Source of the DNA: CAVVST01 sp963750995
GTDB taxonomy: Bacteria; Acidobacteriota; Vicinamibacteria; Vicinamibacterales; UBA2999
Direction of reading: 5' to 3'
Assembly: GCA_963750995.1 (NCBI GenBank)
Contig: CAVVST010000004.1
Location: forward strand, 620,001-684,000
Length of the DNA: 64,000 nt
The position numbers and the translations under genes are program-made. This document shows, one piece after another, positions 30,030 through 38,584 of the stretch (position 1 is the first letter of the stretch; every line of letters starts with the position of its first letter). The notes below the pieces were generated by a model. The model was not told where the DNA came from. It saw nothing but the letters and a program-made list of their open reading frames with translations, and did not search any database.

Positions 30030-30049
30030 TCTGTGCTGTTCTGCACAGC
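30030..30049. promoter_or_regulatory. Crp/Fnr-like operator, site C
   Basis: The most symmetrical of the four sites: TGTGC-N8-ACAG within a dyad CTGTGC...GCACAG. It is in the 194-bp divergent gap between the OmpA-GroESL operon (start 29887) and the 85-aa membrane protein gene (start 30082), 33 bp upstream of the latter. Confidence 0.55.
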
Positions 30050-30081
30050 ACCGAAGCGCTCGGCGCAGGTACGCTCCCTTC

Positions 30082-30339
30082 ATGGCGATGTTCTGTGCGC
30101 GCGCGTCGCTGCCTGGCTGGATCGTCATCCTGGCAATCGGCGCGCTTCTCGCACCCACCGGGATTGCGACCACGGTACTGCTGGCGGCGCTGGGGATTGC
30201 ATGTCTACCCGCCGTCATCACCGCCGGCGTGCGGAAACGGACGTGGGCCGTCCGCCATGTCAGCGCTCGCGAACCGGCGGCCATCGAGGCCCGGTTCACC
30301 TCCGAGGACGTCATTCCGACGGACCACGCACGCGGATGA
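30082..30339 (+). CDS. Small two-helix membrane protein
   Basis: 85 aa from ATG 30082 (MAMFCARASLPGWIVILAIGALL). Two transmembrane helices (about 10-30 and 31-50), then a cytosolic tail (RKRTWAVRHVSAREPAAIEARFTSEDVIPTDHARG). It begins just downstream of Crp/Fnr-like site C, so it is a likely regulon member. The next gene starts 13 bp later. No family recognised. Confidence 0.6.
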   Translation: MAMFCARASLPGWIVILAIGALLAPTGIATTVLLAALGIACLPAVITAGVRKRTWAVRHVSAREPAAIEARFTSEDVIPTDHARG

Positions 30340-30352
30340 AGGACACACACTC

Positions 30353-31051
30353 ATGATCAAGACGCGAAGAATTGCCATTTGGGCGTGCGCGGCCATTGTC
30401 TTCTGTCCGCTCGGCGCGGCCGGCCAGGATCTCTCGCGCTACCGCGACGCGGTATTCGGCAGCACGGTGGCGTCGGTCGCCGCGGCGACGCGAACCGGTT
30501 CCGATGCCATCAAGGTCGTCCACCAGCGGCCCTCGCTGATCCAGGAGCTGCGGTGGAGGCCTCGGTACGCCTTAGGCCGTCCGCTCGGCAGTATCGATCC
30601 GGCGCAGGAGATCACGTTCCGCTTTTACGAGGACCAGCTGTTCGCCATCACCATCGTGTACGAAGCGCGGCTGGTCGAGGGCATGACGAACGGAGACATC
30701 ATCGAGGCCGTGTCAACCGTTTATGGAACAGCGACGCTGACCGCTGCCGCATCACGGGGTCCGGCGCCGCCGCCGGCCGGGATGCTCAACGGTAGCACGG
30801 CGATCGCCAGCTGGCAGTCGGCCGGGTATGAGTTCAAGCTGATGCGCCAGGTGTATCCGGCGACCTTCCATCTGATCGGCGTGTCGACGGCGCTCGAGCC
30901 ATTGGCGCGGGCGGCGGAGGCCGAGGCAGCGCGTCTCGACAAACAGGAAGCGCCGCGTCGTGAGGCGGAACGAGCGGCGGCGGAGATCGATCGCAGGGCC
31001 GCGGCCGAGGACAAGACGCGCGTCACCAACAAGCGCGAATTCAGACCGTGA
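30353..31051 (+). CDS. Secreted hypothetical protein with C-terminal coiled coil
   Basis: 232 aa from ATG 30353. Signal peptide (MIKTRRIAIWACAAIVFCPLGAAGQ) is followed by a globular part with LSRYRDAVFGSTVASVAAATRT, PQEITFRFYEDQLFAITIVYEA and ATFHLIGVSTALEPLAR, and a charged C-terminal helix (AAEAEAARLDKQEAPRREAERAAAEIDRR). Probably periplasmic. It follows the small membrane protein gene in the same direction and precedes another small gene by 10 bp. No named family. Confidence 0.65.
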   Translation: MIKTRRIAIWACAAIVFCPLGAAGQDLSRYRDAVFGSTVASVAAATRTGSDAIKVVHQRPSLIQELRWRPRYALGRPLGSIDPAQEITFRFYEDQLFAITIVYEARLVEGMTNGDIIEAVSTVYGTATLTAAASRGPAPPPAGMLNGSTAIASWQSAGYEFKLMRQVYPATFHLIGVSTALEPLARAAEAEAARLDKQEAPRREAERAAAEIDRRAAAEDKTRVTNKREFRP

Positions 31052-31061
31052 GGATCCAGTG

Positions 31062-31319
31062 ATGCGCCGCGACGTCTTCATATCGAGCCCGCCGCAAGGT
31101 GACTACATCCTCAACCCCGCGGGCTTCACGTGGCACATCCGCCGCGCGACCGGTACCGAGAGCATGCTCAGTATTTCGGTGACCGATCGCACCCGGACGA
31201 GTGCCCTCACAAGGTTGCTGACGATGGCTGAAAGCGATCAGACGGATGCGTGGGAAAACGAAGGGGGCTCTTTCCGGCTCGTCAAACGGTTCCGCTCGCC
31301 CGCGACGCCTACTTCGTAA
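31062..31319 (+). CDS. Small hypothetical protein
   Basis: 85 aa from ATG 31062 (MRRDVFISSPPQGDYILNPAGFTWHIRRATG). Strand-rich, with no signal peptide or membrane helix. It follows the preceding gene by 10 bp and its end overlaps the converging gene by 11 bp. Function unknown. Confidence 0.45.
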   Translation: MRRDVFISSPPQGDYILNPAGFTWHIRRATGTESMLSISVTDRTRTSALTRLLTMAESDQTDAWENEGGSFRLVKRFRSPATPTS

Positions 31320-31858
31320 GCTCTGATAACCGCATTTCGACCTTCAACACGATCAACGCGACCAACGCCTCGTCGGTCATCCGCGCCGTATCGATGTCGG
31401 GCGAACTGAGACGGTAGGCGGTGATGATGTGCAGGAGTCGGGCGCGCCCAAGGGCGCGAAGTTCCTGGGCGAGTACGTCGAGGCTGCGTTCCCCAACCTC
31501 GAATGGGTCGAGAATCGGTCGGGGTCCCGCGTACGGCACTCTGACGACTCGCGGCGCCGGTGAATCCGAGGCGGGGAGCTCAACGGTGCGGGTACGAACT
31601 GTGATCGGCCGCAGCGCGCGCTCCAGGGACCCTTCTGCATACACCGGGCTCAGCCCCTGGGCCCAGGTACTCGAGGTGACTGCGCTCGGGCTGCCGGGAT
31701 TCCACCGCCGAGACGATTACCTTGCCGCCGTCGACCGGAACAAATTCCAGCCATCCTTCCCACATCTTGTCCGGGGCGTAGCGCCCGACGACGCGTGGGT
31801 GATAAACGCCTGACGAGTGGCGGATCGCTTCATCAAATGACCGCAATACTTCAGCCAT
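31309..31858 (-). CDS. Hypothetical protein, apparent frameshift
   Basis: About 182 aa after joining two frames. The first part (MAEVLRSFDEAIRHSSGVYHPRVVGRYAPDKMWEGWLEFVPVDGGKVIVSA) continues, after one extra base in a CCCC run near 31655, as YLGPGLSPVYAEGSLERALRPITVRTR and then a helical end (ALGRARLLHIITAYRLSSPDIDTARMTDEALVALIVLKVEMRLSELTK). No signal peptide. No family recognised; the two halves abut exactly, so I treat them as one gene. Confidence 0.55.
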
Positions 31859-31975
31859 AGTTCCCCCACGCCTCCGGAAGCAACGGCGCTGCCATCACGA
31901 CAGCGGTACCTGTCTCAGCCGTCAGGAAGACGTCAGCCGTTGACAGTCGCGCGCGGCGTATGTCAGCGTGCGGTT

Positions 31976-32944
31976 TTGTTCGATTCCGTTCTGCTCATCT
32001 CCTTCGGCGGCCCGAACGGTCCCGCAGACATCCGCCCGTTTCTTCAACGGGTCCTCCATGGGCGGCGTGTGGCTCCCGAACGGGTCGAAGAGGTTGCTCA
32101 TCACTACGAGCTCTTCGGTGGCGTCTCACCGATTACCGAACTGACGAAGAAGCAGGCGGAGGGATTGCGCGAACGTCTTGCCGCCGCGGGATATCCGCTG
32201 CCGGTGTACGTCGGCATGCGCAACTGGCATCCACTGCTGACGGATACGCTGCGCGAGATGTACGACGCCGGCGCCCGGAATGCGGTCGGGTTCATCGCCG
32301 CGGCCCACCACTCCTACTCGAGCTGCCAGCAGTATCGTGAGAACGTCGCCGACGCGCGCGCGCGGCTGCGCCAGGCGGCCGGCGGCGACATCAGCGTCAC
32401 CTACGTCAAGAGCTGGTTCGATCATCCGTTGTTCATCCAGGCCAACGCCGCTCATGTCAGAGAGGCGCTGTGGCGGCTGCCGCTGGAGCTGCGCATGTCG
32501 GCGCGGCTCGTGTTTACCGCTCACAGCATCCCCACCTCGATGGCCGAGGCCTCGCACTACGAGAGACAGTTACTGGCGTCAGCAGCGGAAGTGGCGGATG
32601 CGGTGGGTCTGACGTGGGCGCTCGTCTACCAGAGCCGCAGCGGACGGCCCTCCGATCCATGGCTCGAGCCTGACGTATGCGACTACCTCCGGCGTGAGCG
32701 GGCCGCCGGGCTCGAGGCGGCCATCCTCTGTCCCATCGGCTTCGTCTGCGATCACATCGAGGTGCTGTACGACCTCGATCGCGAGGCCGCGGCCGTCTGC
32801 CGCGACATCGGTCTGCCGATGGTGCGGTCCGAGGCGGTCAACGACGATCCGCTGTTCCTCGACATGATGGCCGACGTCGTCCTCGACACCATCGCGTGGT
32901 ACAAAGACGGCCGGCCGCTGCCTATCGTTGCGGGGTCTGGCTGA
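31976..32944 (+). CDS. hemH: Ferrochelatase
   Basis: About 322 aa. The family start FDSVLLISFGGPNGPADIRPFL is clear; TTG 31976 places the Met directly before it, though the frame is open from TTG 31940. Catalytic features: VFTAHSIPTSM with the metal-binding His, and CPIGFVCDHIEVLYDLD with the conserved Glu. It inserts Fe2+ into porphyrin in the last step of heme synthesis. It stands alone here; no other heme gene is nearby. Its stop lies within a 26-bp tandem repeat. Confidence 0.92.
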   Translation: MFDSVLLISFGGPNGPADIRPFLQRVLHGRRVAPERVEEVAHHYELFGGVSPITELTKKQAEGLRERLAAAGYPLPVYVGMRNWHPLLTDTLREMYDAGARNAVGFIAAAHHSYSSCQQYRENVADARARLRQAAGGDISVTYVKSWFDHPLFIQANAAHVREALWRLPLELRMSARLVFTAHSIPTSMAEASHYERQLLASAAEVADAVGLTWALVYQSRSGRPSDPWLEPDVCDYLRRERAAGLEAAILCPIGFVCDHIEVLYDLDREAAAVCRDIGLPMVRSEAVNDDPLFLDMMADVVLDTIAWYKDGRPLPIVAGSG

Positions 32945-33043
32945 AGCCGATCGTTGCTCCGTCCGGCTAAAGCCGATCGTTGCCCCGTCCGGCTAAAGCC
33001 GGACACTACGTACGCGGCTGTAGTGTCCGCCTTCAGGCGGACC
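32939..33043. repeat. 26-bp tandem repeat fused to a REP-like cruciform
   Basis: Units of 26 bp (GGCTnAAGCCGATCGTTGCn...) at 32939-32964 and 32965-32990, then a partial third. This runs into GGCTAAAGCCGGACACTAC, a 10-bp spacer, and GTAGTGTCCGCCTTCAGGCG, which pair across GGACACTAC/GTAGTGTCC. The inner hairpins match the element at 23047-23277, so this is a dispersed family. It begins at the stop of hemH and ends just before the converging 2H-phosphoesterase gene. Confidence 0.75.
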
Positions 33044-33047
33044 GTGA

Positions 33048-33632
33048 TCAGACCAGGTCCCAGCTGCGGAGCACTTTGCGGCACGAGCAGAAACGGCCCA
33101 GGTGACAGGCGGCGACAGTGGCGGCCTGAAAGGCAAACGGCGTGATGGCCGGCGGCATGGCCGCGTGGCCGAGCGTCACATGCGGATTGTACGAACCCAG
33201 GCTCGACTTGAGCCGGTAGCTGGTCACCCACGCGATATCGCCGACGCGCGCGTCGCCTTCGAAGAAGGCGCTACCCGTCCCGCCCGGGCGTTCCAGGCCG
33301 CGCAGCGACTCCATCAACCGTTCATGCAGCGAGGCGATTTCGGCGGTCCGTTCGACCGCCATCCACACCGAACTCCCGCTCTTTCCACCGCCGCTGACCT
33401 GCACGGTCACCGGCTGTTGGCCGCGCAGTGTCTCGTCGATGTGCTCGAGCACCACCCCGACTTCATCGACGCGTACGAACCCTTGCGTGAGGGTGATGTG
33501 CGGGACGTGATCCGGGTCGAGTCGGAGACCATGCGATTCCGCGGGCGGCAGGCTCTCGCTCAGCCGGATCGCCACTGCCCGGGCGTCGGGCGGCAGCAGC
33601 AGCGCCACGTCGAGTGCAAGGAGCGCCGCCAT
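33048..33632 (-). CDS. 2H phosphoesterase (2'-5' RNA ligase-like)
   Basis: 194 aa. The two catalytic HxT motifs are HITLTQ (about residue 45) and HVTLGH (about residue 150), the hallmark of the 2H superfamily that includes ThpR/LigT and cyclic phosphodiesterases. The N-terminus (MAALLALDVALLLPPDARAVAIRLSESL) is the usual first strand and helix. It probably acts on 2',3'-cyclic phosphates in RNA or nucleotides. Divergent from the first M61 peptidase gene with 27 bp between. Confidence 0.8.
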   Translation of the reverse strand: MAALLALDVALLLPPDARAVAIRLSESLPPAESHGLRLDPDHVPHITLTQGFVRVDEVGVVLEHIDETLRGQQPVTVQVSGGGKSGSSVWMAVERTAEIASLHERLMESLRGLERPGGTGSAFFEGDARVGDIAWVTSYRLKSSLGSYNPHVTLGHAAMPPAITPFAFQAATVAACHLGRFCSCRKVLRSWDLV

Positions 33633-33659
33633 GTTGGGTAGACTACAGCATTAACTCCC

Positions 33660-35534
33660 ATGGCTTCGCGCCTGCGCGCCCTCTTGGCCGTCCTTGTCCT
33701 GGTTGCGCCGGTCGCCGCGCGCGCGCAGGCGCCGGTCGAGTACCGGCTCTCGTTCGCCGAGGCCGAGCACCGGCTGATGAACGTCGAGGTGGTCTTTGCC
33801 GATGTGCCGGCCGGGACGCTCGAGCTACGCATGAGCCGCTCGTCTCCCGGCCGTTACGCGCTGCACGAGTTCGCGAAGAACGTGTTCGACGTACGCGTGA
33901 CCGATACCGCCGGCGCCGCGCTGCCGGTGGCACGGCCCAATCCCCACCAATGGAACGTCACTGGTCACAGCGGAACGGTGCGAGTGACATATCGCATCTT
34001 CGGCGACCGTGTCGACGGCACGTACCTGGGGATCGACAGTACCCACGCCCATATCAACATGCCGGCCGCGCTGATGTGGGCGCGCGGCTTCGAGCTGCGG
34101 CCGGCGACCGTCCGGTTCACGCCGCCGTCTGATTCCGGCTGGCGTGTCGGGACCCAGCTGCTGCCAGGGGCGGATCCGTTCACCTTTACCGCGCCGAACC
34201 TGCAGTACCTGATGGACAGCCCCACCGAGGTCAGCGCCTTCAGCGTGCGGAGCTTCACCATCGCCGACGCGCCTCGCGCACCTGTGATCCGGCTGGCCGT
34301 TCATCACACCGGAACCGACGCCGAACTCGACGCATTCGCACGCGACGTGGAGCGCATCGTCCGCGAAGCGGGCCGTGTCTACGGCGAGTTCCCAGCGTTT
34401 GACGGCAACACCTACACGTTCATCGCCGACTACACGCCATGGGCGAACGGCGACGGCATGGAGCACCGCAACAGCACCGTTGTCACGAGCCAGGCATCAA
34501 TCCGCTCGAACCGGTTCGGCCTGCTCGACACGATTTCGCACGAGTTTTTCCATTCGTGGAACGTCGAGCGGATCCGCCCGCGCGCGCTCGAGCCGTTCAA
34601 CTTCGAAGACGCCAACATGTCGGGGGAGTTGTGGCTCGCCGAGGGGTTTACCAGCTATTACGGGCCCCTCGTGATGCTCCGGGCCGGACTGAGCGAAACC
34701 GAGGACTTCATCGCCGAGATCACCTCGGTGATCAACGACGTCGTCTCGAGCCCGGCGCGCCGGCTGCGCAGCGCCGAAGAGATGAGCCGGCTCGCGCCGT
34801 TCGTCGACGCGGCGGCGGCGATCGATCGCACGGATTTCGACAACACCTACATTTCCTACTACACGTGGGGCGAGGCGATCGGCCTCGCCCTCGATCTCGC
34901 GCTGCGCGATCGCAGCAGCGGCGCGATCACGCTCGATCACTTCATGCAGGCGTTGTGGCAGAAGCACGGAAAGCCGGGCGGCAAGGCGCCAGGCTACGTC
35001 GACGTGCCGTACACGATGGCCGACCTCGAGGCGGCGCTCGCCGCGGTCTCGGGCGATGCGGTGTTTGCCGACGATTTTTTTGCCCGGTACATCCAGGGGC
35101 GCGACGTCGTCAACTATGAAGCGCTGCTTGCACGCGCCGGCCTGGTGCTGCGGGTGGCGTCGCCCGGCCGCGCCTTCGCCGGCCAGCTTCGCCTGATGGA
35201 CGTCGATGGGCGGCCGCGCGTGATTGCGCCCGCGCCGCTTGATTCGCCTGCGTACAAAGCGGGACTCGATCGAGACGACGTGATCGTCACGGTCGGCGGC
35301 GCGGAGGTGGCGGGCGTGGCCGACGTCGAGCGGCTCGTCCACGCCCGAAGACCTGGCGACGAGGTTCCGATCGTCTACGACCGGCGGGGCCGGCGTATTA
35401 CCGCGATGCTTCGGCTGGTACAGGATCCACGTCTTGAAATCGTCCGTGCCGAGAGCATCGGCCGTACCCTGATGCCCGCGCAACAGCGTTTCCGCGACGA
35501 GTGGCTGAGCTCGCGCGCGCGGAACACCTTTTGA
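33660..35534 (+). CDS. Secreted M61 glycyl-aminopeptidase with PDZ domain (copy 1)
   Basis: 624 aa. Signal peptide (ends ARAQ). Peptidase_M61 N-terminal domain, then the zinc motif HEFFHSWN (HExxH, about residue 294) followed by the GELWLAEGFTSYYG block with the third ligand Glu. The C-terminal PDZ domain spans about 510-600 (LDSPAYKAGLDRDDVIVTVGGAEVAG). Expected to be a periplasmic zinc peptidase. The two M61 proteins of this window (see 38598) share this architecture. Start at ATG 33660; a TAGACT box lies at 33637-33642. Confidence 0.9.
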   Translation: MASRLRALLAVLVLVAPVAARAQAPVEYRLSFAEAEHRLMNVEVVFADVPAGTLELRMSRSSPGRYALHEFAKNVFDVRVTDTAGAALPVARPNPHQWNVTGHSGTVRVTYRIFGDRVDGTYLGIDSTHAHINMPAALMWARGFELRPATVRFTPPSDSGWRVGTQLLPGADPFTFTAPNLQYLMDSPTEVSAFSVRSFTIADAPRAPVIRLAVHHTGTDAELDAFARDVERIVREAGRVYGEFPAFDGNTYTFIADYTPWANGDGMEHRNSTVVTSQASIRSNRFGLLDTISHEFFHSWNVERIRPRALEPFNFEDANMSGELWLAEGFTSYYGPLVMLRAGLSETEDFIAEITSVINDVVSSPARRLRSAEEMSRLAPFVDAAAAIDRTDFDNTYISYYTWGEAIGLALDLALRDRSSGAITLDHFMQALWQKHGKPGGKAPGYVDVPYTMADLEAALAAVSGDAVFADDFFARYIQGRDVVNYEALLARAGLVLRVASPGRAFAGQLRLMDVDGRPRVIAPAPLDSPAYKAGLDRDDVIVTVGGAEVAGVADVERLVHARRPGDEVPIVYDRRGRRITAMLRLVQDPRLEIVRAESIGRTLMPAQQRFRDEWLSSRARNTF

Positions 35535-35541
35535 ACCCCCC

Positions 35542-36132
35542 ATGCCCATGAATTTCGCCGGACTCTTTCGCGCGTTCGAGACGATGATGGCCGTCCGCGA
35601 AGCCGCCAAGCGCTTTACGGCGTCGTCGGAGCCGGCTTCGGCACCGCCTCCCTCACCGGCCGCCGTTCAGAGCCTTGCTGGGCAGCTGGAGGCGCCGCTG
35701 ACCAACGTCGTGGTCGCCGCGCTCAAGGAAGCATTCAACCGTGATCACGCCCGGCTCGAGCTCGAGCGGGCGCAGCTCGACGAGGAGCGACGCCGCGCCG
35801 AGCAGGCGATGCGGCTCGAGCTTCGCCGGCAGGCGGCTGAGCGGGAACTGTCGCGGCTTCGGCTGCTCGCCGGCGCGGCGTTGATTGGTTGGATTGCGGC
35901 GGTGGCCATGTTTGCCGGTGGCCTTGCTGGTGCCTCCACCGCCGCGCGCGTGCTGCTGGCGGGTGGATGGCTGCTCCTGCTTGGCGCGCTCGGCATGGCG
36001 TTTACCGCGCAAAGCCAGGTCAGCAACACGACAGCTGACGGTGATCGGCCGGTGATGACGCCCGCGTCCCATGCGTCGCTCTGGCTGCTGATCGCCGGAC
36101 TCGCCGCCAGCGCGTTCAGCCTGCTAGTCTGA
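35542..36132 (+). CDS. Membrane protein with coiled-coil and two transmembrane helices
   Basis: 196 aa. A disordered N-terminal part (TASSEPASAPPPSPAAV) leads to a charged coiled coil (NRDHARLELERAQLDEERRRAEQAMRLELRRQAAERELSRL), then hydrophobic helices at about 110-155, and a last one at the C-terminus (SLWLLIAGLAASAFSLLV). The arrangement resembles phage-holin-like or envelope scaffolding proteins. Eight bases downstream of the M61 gene, so probably co-transcribed. The end overlaps the converging FAD-oxidase gene by nine bases. Confidence 0.6.
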   Translation: MPMNFAGLFRAFETMMAVREAAKRFTASSEPASAPPPSPAAVQSLAGQLEAPLTNVVVAALKEAFNRDHARLELERAQLDEERRRAEQAMRLELRRQAAERELSRLRLLAGAALIGWIAAVAMFAGGLAGASTAARVLLAGGWLLLLGALGMAFTAQSQVSNTTADGDRPVMTPASHASLWLLIAGLAASAFSLLV

Positions 36133-37686
36133 CGACGGCGGGGGGAAGAGCACGCCCGAGGCAAACTTCCAGGCCGGATCCAGTGCGCGCTTGACCGCGC
36201 GCATCTCGTCGATTCCGCGATCGCCGTACAAGTCACGCAGCATCTGCTGCTTCAGTGCGCTGCGGCCGACGCCGTGTTCGGCCAGCGGCGCGCCGCCTAG
36301 CGCCATCACCCCGCGCGCGATTTCGAGAATCGCCGTCCTTCCCCGCTGCACGTCGTCGATCGACCGCGGGACGACGTTCGGGTGCATGTTGCCGTCGGAG
36401 ACGTGGCCCCAGATGGCGTACTCGAGGCCATGACGCTCGAACGTCGAGCGGTAGAGTGCCAGCGATTCTTCGAGTCGCTCGAACGGCACGATCACGTCGC
36501 CCGCCGTTTTCTCCACGTCCTGCTGCAGGCGAGCCCGGGTCGCCGCAATCAAGGCGTTGAGGCTCGAGGGAACGCCCTCTCGCAGCGCAAACAGGCGTGC
36601 CGCGCCGCGGTCGTCTCCCGGCTGGGCGACATGCGAGTCGGCGTCGACGGCGCATGCCGTGAGCACCTCGTCGAGCTCGGCCAGCACGTCGTCCTCGTTT
36701 CCGGCGATCTCGATCTGGGCGAGCAGGAACCCCGCGCCCTGCGGCGGGCGCGCGACGTTGGCCCGCTGGAAGATCTCGTCGGGCACCAAGGCAAGCGCGC
36801 GACTGTCCATGAATTCAACCGCCGACACGTCCAGCGCCGGAGGCGCGCCGCCCGTGCCGGCGGCCTTGCCGCGAAGGGCGGCGGTCAGCCGAACCGCCTG
36901 GGCGTCCGATTGGAAGGTAACCAGCGTGACGCAACGCTGCGGCAACGGCACGACGCGGAGGGTCGCGTCGGTAATGAATCCAAGTGTGCCTTCCGACCCG
37001 ATGAAGAGATCGATCAGGTCCATGCCCGGCCGCGCGAAGTAGCCTGCCGACAGCTTCGCGACGTCGGGCATGACGTAGGTCGGCACGGGAATCCGCACCC
37101 TCGGTCCTGACGTGGACGGGAGCTCCAACCACCCGTCGGGTGAGGCCGACACGTCGCCGCGGCGCAGTTCCAGGATCGAGCCGTCGGCCAGCACCACTGT
37201 CAGCGCATCAACCCAGCGCCGCGCGCTGCCGTATTTGAATGTCGCCGGGCCGGCGGCATTGGTGGCAATCGTGCCGCCGACGAAGGCGCCGTCGAAGGTA
37301 GGGACCGGCGGATAGTAGAGGCGGTCGGCACCAAGCACGCGCTGCAGATCGGCAAGCGGGACGCCGGCGCCTACGCGCACCCGTCCGTCGCGAAGCGGGG
37401 TGATCTGTGTGAGCGCCCGCGTGCCGATGATCAGGTCGCCCCGTGGCGTCGCGCCTCCGGTCAGCGACGACTGTGCACCGATGGCGAGCACCCGTTGTGC
37501 CGGGGCGATGAGCGCCGCCGCTTCGGCCGCGTTTCCAGGAAATGCAATGCCTGCGGCGAAGCCGCCAGGAACGTGGGCGGCGTCGCTCAGGAATGGTTGA
37601 AGGAAATCGGCGTCGGTCTCGACGTGAATGGGGCCCTCCTGCGTCTGCGGATTATAGAACCGCAGGCAGAAGAGCCTGCCGCGCAT
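36124..37686 (-). CDS. FAD-linked oxidase (GlcD/D-lactate dehydrogenase type)
   Basis: 520 aa if started at ATG 37686. FAD-binding PCMH domain (about 45-230) with RVLAIGAQSSLTGG, VRVGAGVPLADLQRVL, PPVPTFDGAFVGGTIATNAAGPATFKYGS; C-terminal substrate domain ending EHGVGRSALKQQM, typical of the 2-hydroxyacid dehydrogenase/GlcD group. Oxidises a 2-hydroxy acid such as glycolate or D-lactate, likely membrane-associated. An internal TATAAT and AGGAGG suggest that the real start may be at 37629, with an ATT codon (see findings). No GlcE/GlcF partner is adjacent. Confidence 0.85.
   Translation of the reverse strand: MRGRLFCLRFYNPQTQEGPIHVETDADFLQPFLSDAAHVPGGFAAGIAFPGNAAEAAALIAPAQRVLAIGAQSSLTGGATPRGDLIIGTRALTQITPLRDGRVRVGAGVPLADLQRVLGADRLYYPPVPTFDGAFVGGTIATNAAGPATFKYGSARRWVDALTVVLADGSILELRRGDVSASPDGWLELPSTSGPRVRIPVPTYVMPDVAKLSAGYFARPGMDLIDLFIGSEGTLGFITDATLRVVPLPQRCVTLVTFQSDAQAVRLTAALRGKAAGTGGAPPALDVSAVEFMDSRALALVPDEIFQRANVARPPQGAGFLLAQIEIAGNEDDVLAELDEVLTACAVDADSHVAQPGDDRGAARLFALREGVPSSLNALIAATRARLQQDVEKTAGDVIVPFERLEESLALYRSTFERHGLEYAIWGHVSDGNMHPNVVPRSIDDVQRGRTAILEIARGVMALGGAPLAEHGVGRSALKQQMLRDLYGDRGIDEMRAVKRALDPAWKFASGVLFPPPSSD
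37635..37656 (-). promoter_or_regulatory. -10 box and Shine-Dalgarno inside the 5' end of the FAD-oxidase frame
   Basis: On the minus strand TATAAT occupies 37656-37651 and AGGAGG 37640-37635. A transcript beginning around 37644 would lack the ATG at 37686. The codon at the right distance from AGGAGG is ATT at 37629. Confidence 0.45.
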
Positions 37687-37705
37687 GAACGGCGCGGCGG
37701 TGGTT

Positions 37706-37972
37706 TCAGCGCTTCTTGGTCGATTTCGCCTTCGTGGCCGCCGACCGCTTTCTCTTGGTCGCTGCGCCCTTCCTCGCTGCCCGTGGCCGTCTCGGTTGCG
37801 CGAGGCCGTTGCCGCCGGAGCCCGCGAGCCGCCGCGTCGCGCCGTCCAGTTGGCGCTGCAGCGCGCCGATCACGCGACCCAGGGACTCGGCGGATCGTAG
37901 CAGCAGCGAGTCGTCGTCGCGGGACCGGTCACTTGACTTCCGTGCTCGAAGCACGGTTTTCCGCTTGGCCAT
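37706..37972 (-). CDS. Small lysine/arginine-rich histone-H1-like protein
   Basis: 88 aa from ATG 37972, preceded by a strong GGAGGAG. Very basic, with runs such as KRKTVLRARKSSDRSRDDD at the N-terminus and PRRPRAARKGAATKRKRSA and TKAKSTKKR at the C-terminus; a short central helix (LLLRSAESLGRVIGALQRQLDG) could be a dimer or docking element. This looks like a bacterial histone-H1-like DNA-binding tail protein. The FAD-oxidase gene begins 20 bp after it ends on the same strand. Confidence 0.6.
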   Translation of the reverse strand: MAKRKTVLRARKSSDRSRDDDSLLLRSAESLGRVIGALQRQLDGATRRLAGSGGNGLAQPRRPRAARKGAATKRKRSAATKAKSTKKR

Positions 37973-38060
37973 TCCAAGCTCCTCCTTCGTGGGCCGGTTG
38001 CCCTCACTGAGGGAATGGACAGAGCAAGGACCGAGCCAAGGCGGATTTCGCCTGAAGCTC

Positions 38061-38090
38061 GAAACAAAACGCGCGCGACGCAAGTCGCGC
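38061..38090 (-). terminator. Rho-independent terminator
   Basis: On the minus strand a perfect seven-base stem GCGCGAC/GTCGCGC (38090-38084 and 38079-38073) closes a TTGC loop and is followed by a T-rich stretch GTTTTGTTTC (38070-38061). It lies just after the stop of the cytochrome-oxidase remnant and upstream of the basic-protein gene. Confidence 0.6.
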
Positions 38091-38102
38091 ACGATCCACG
38101 GC

Positions 38103-38524
38103 TTACGGTGCGCGAAGCAGCGTCGTCTCTTCCGCGAACCACGCGTCGTAGTCGGCCTGGCTCTGCACGCTGTAGAAACCGCGCATGCGGTAGTGACCGA
38201 GACCGCACAACTGTGAGCACGCGATCTCCCACTCGCCGGTGAGTGTCGGCGTAAACCATACCGGCTGGGCAATGCCGGGCACCGCATCTTGTTTCACGCG
38301 CATCGCGCCCAGCTGGTTATAGAACTCGGGAAGGATGATGCCGCCAGGCGCATTGGCCTCGCCAAACATGCCGCCGATGAACGGGATCGGCTGCCCCGGA
38401 TACGCCAGCTGCCACCGGATGACGACGACCAGCGAGAAGCCGAAAAGAAGAAGAAGAGGCTGGTGAACGCGTACAGCAGGCCGATGTGGCGATGGTCTGT
38501 CGACGTGAGGTATTTGAGCAACAT
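38103..38524 (-). pseudogene. Chimeric cytochrome c oxidase remnant: subunit I N-terminus joined to subunit II C-terminus
   Basis: From ATG 38524 the first 70 or so residues read as subunit I (MLLKYLTSTDHRHIGLLYAF, then IRWQLAYPGQPIPF and PGGIILPEFYNQLGAM). At about 38300 this joins, in frame, the end of subunit II (RVKQDAVPGIAQPVWFTPTLTGEWEIACSQLCGLGHYRMRG), with the CuA site CxxxCxxxHxxM intact. There is also a one-base deletion around 38445 in the CTT-rich stretch. The catalytic body of subunit I and the membrane part of subunit II are missing. Not functional as read. Confidence 0.8.
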
Positions 38525-38584
38525 CGCGCGCGGAGCGCGCCCAGGGAAAGAGGGCCGCGAGGGCACCGCCCTCGCCGGATTCTA

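Noticed and set aside
31940..31945. TTGACA as a -35 box for hemH
   Set aside because: No -10 at 16-18 bases; the sequence at the right distance (TCAGCG) does not fit.
32939..33000. CRISPR-like repeat array
   Set aside because: Units directly abut and have no spacers.
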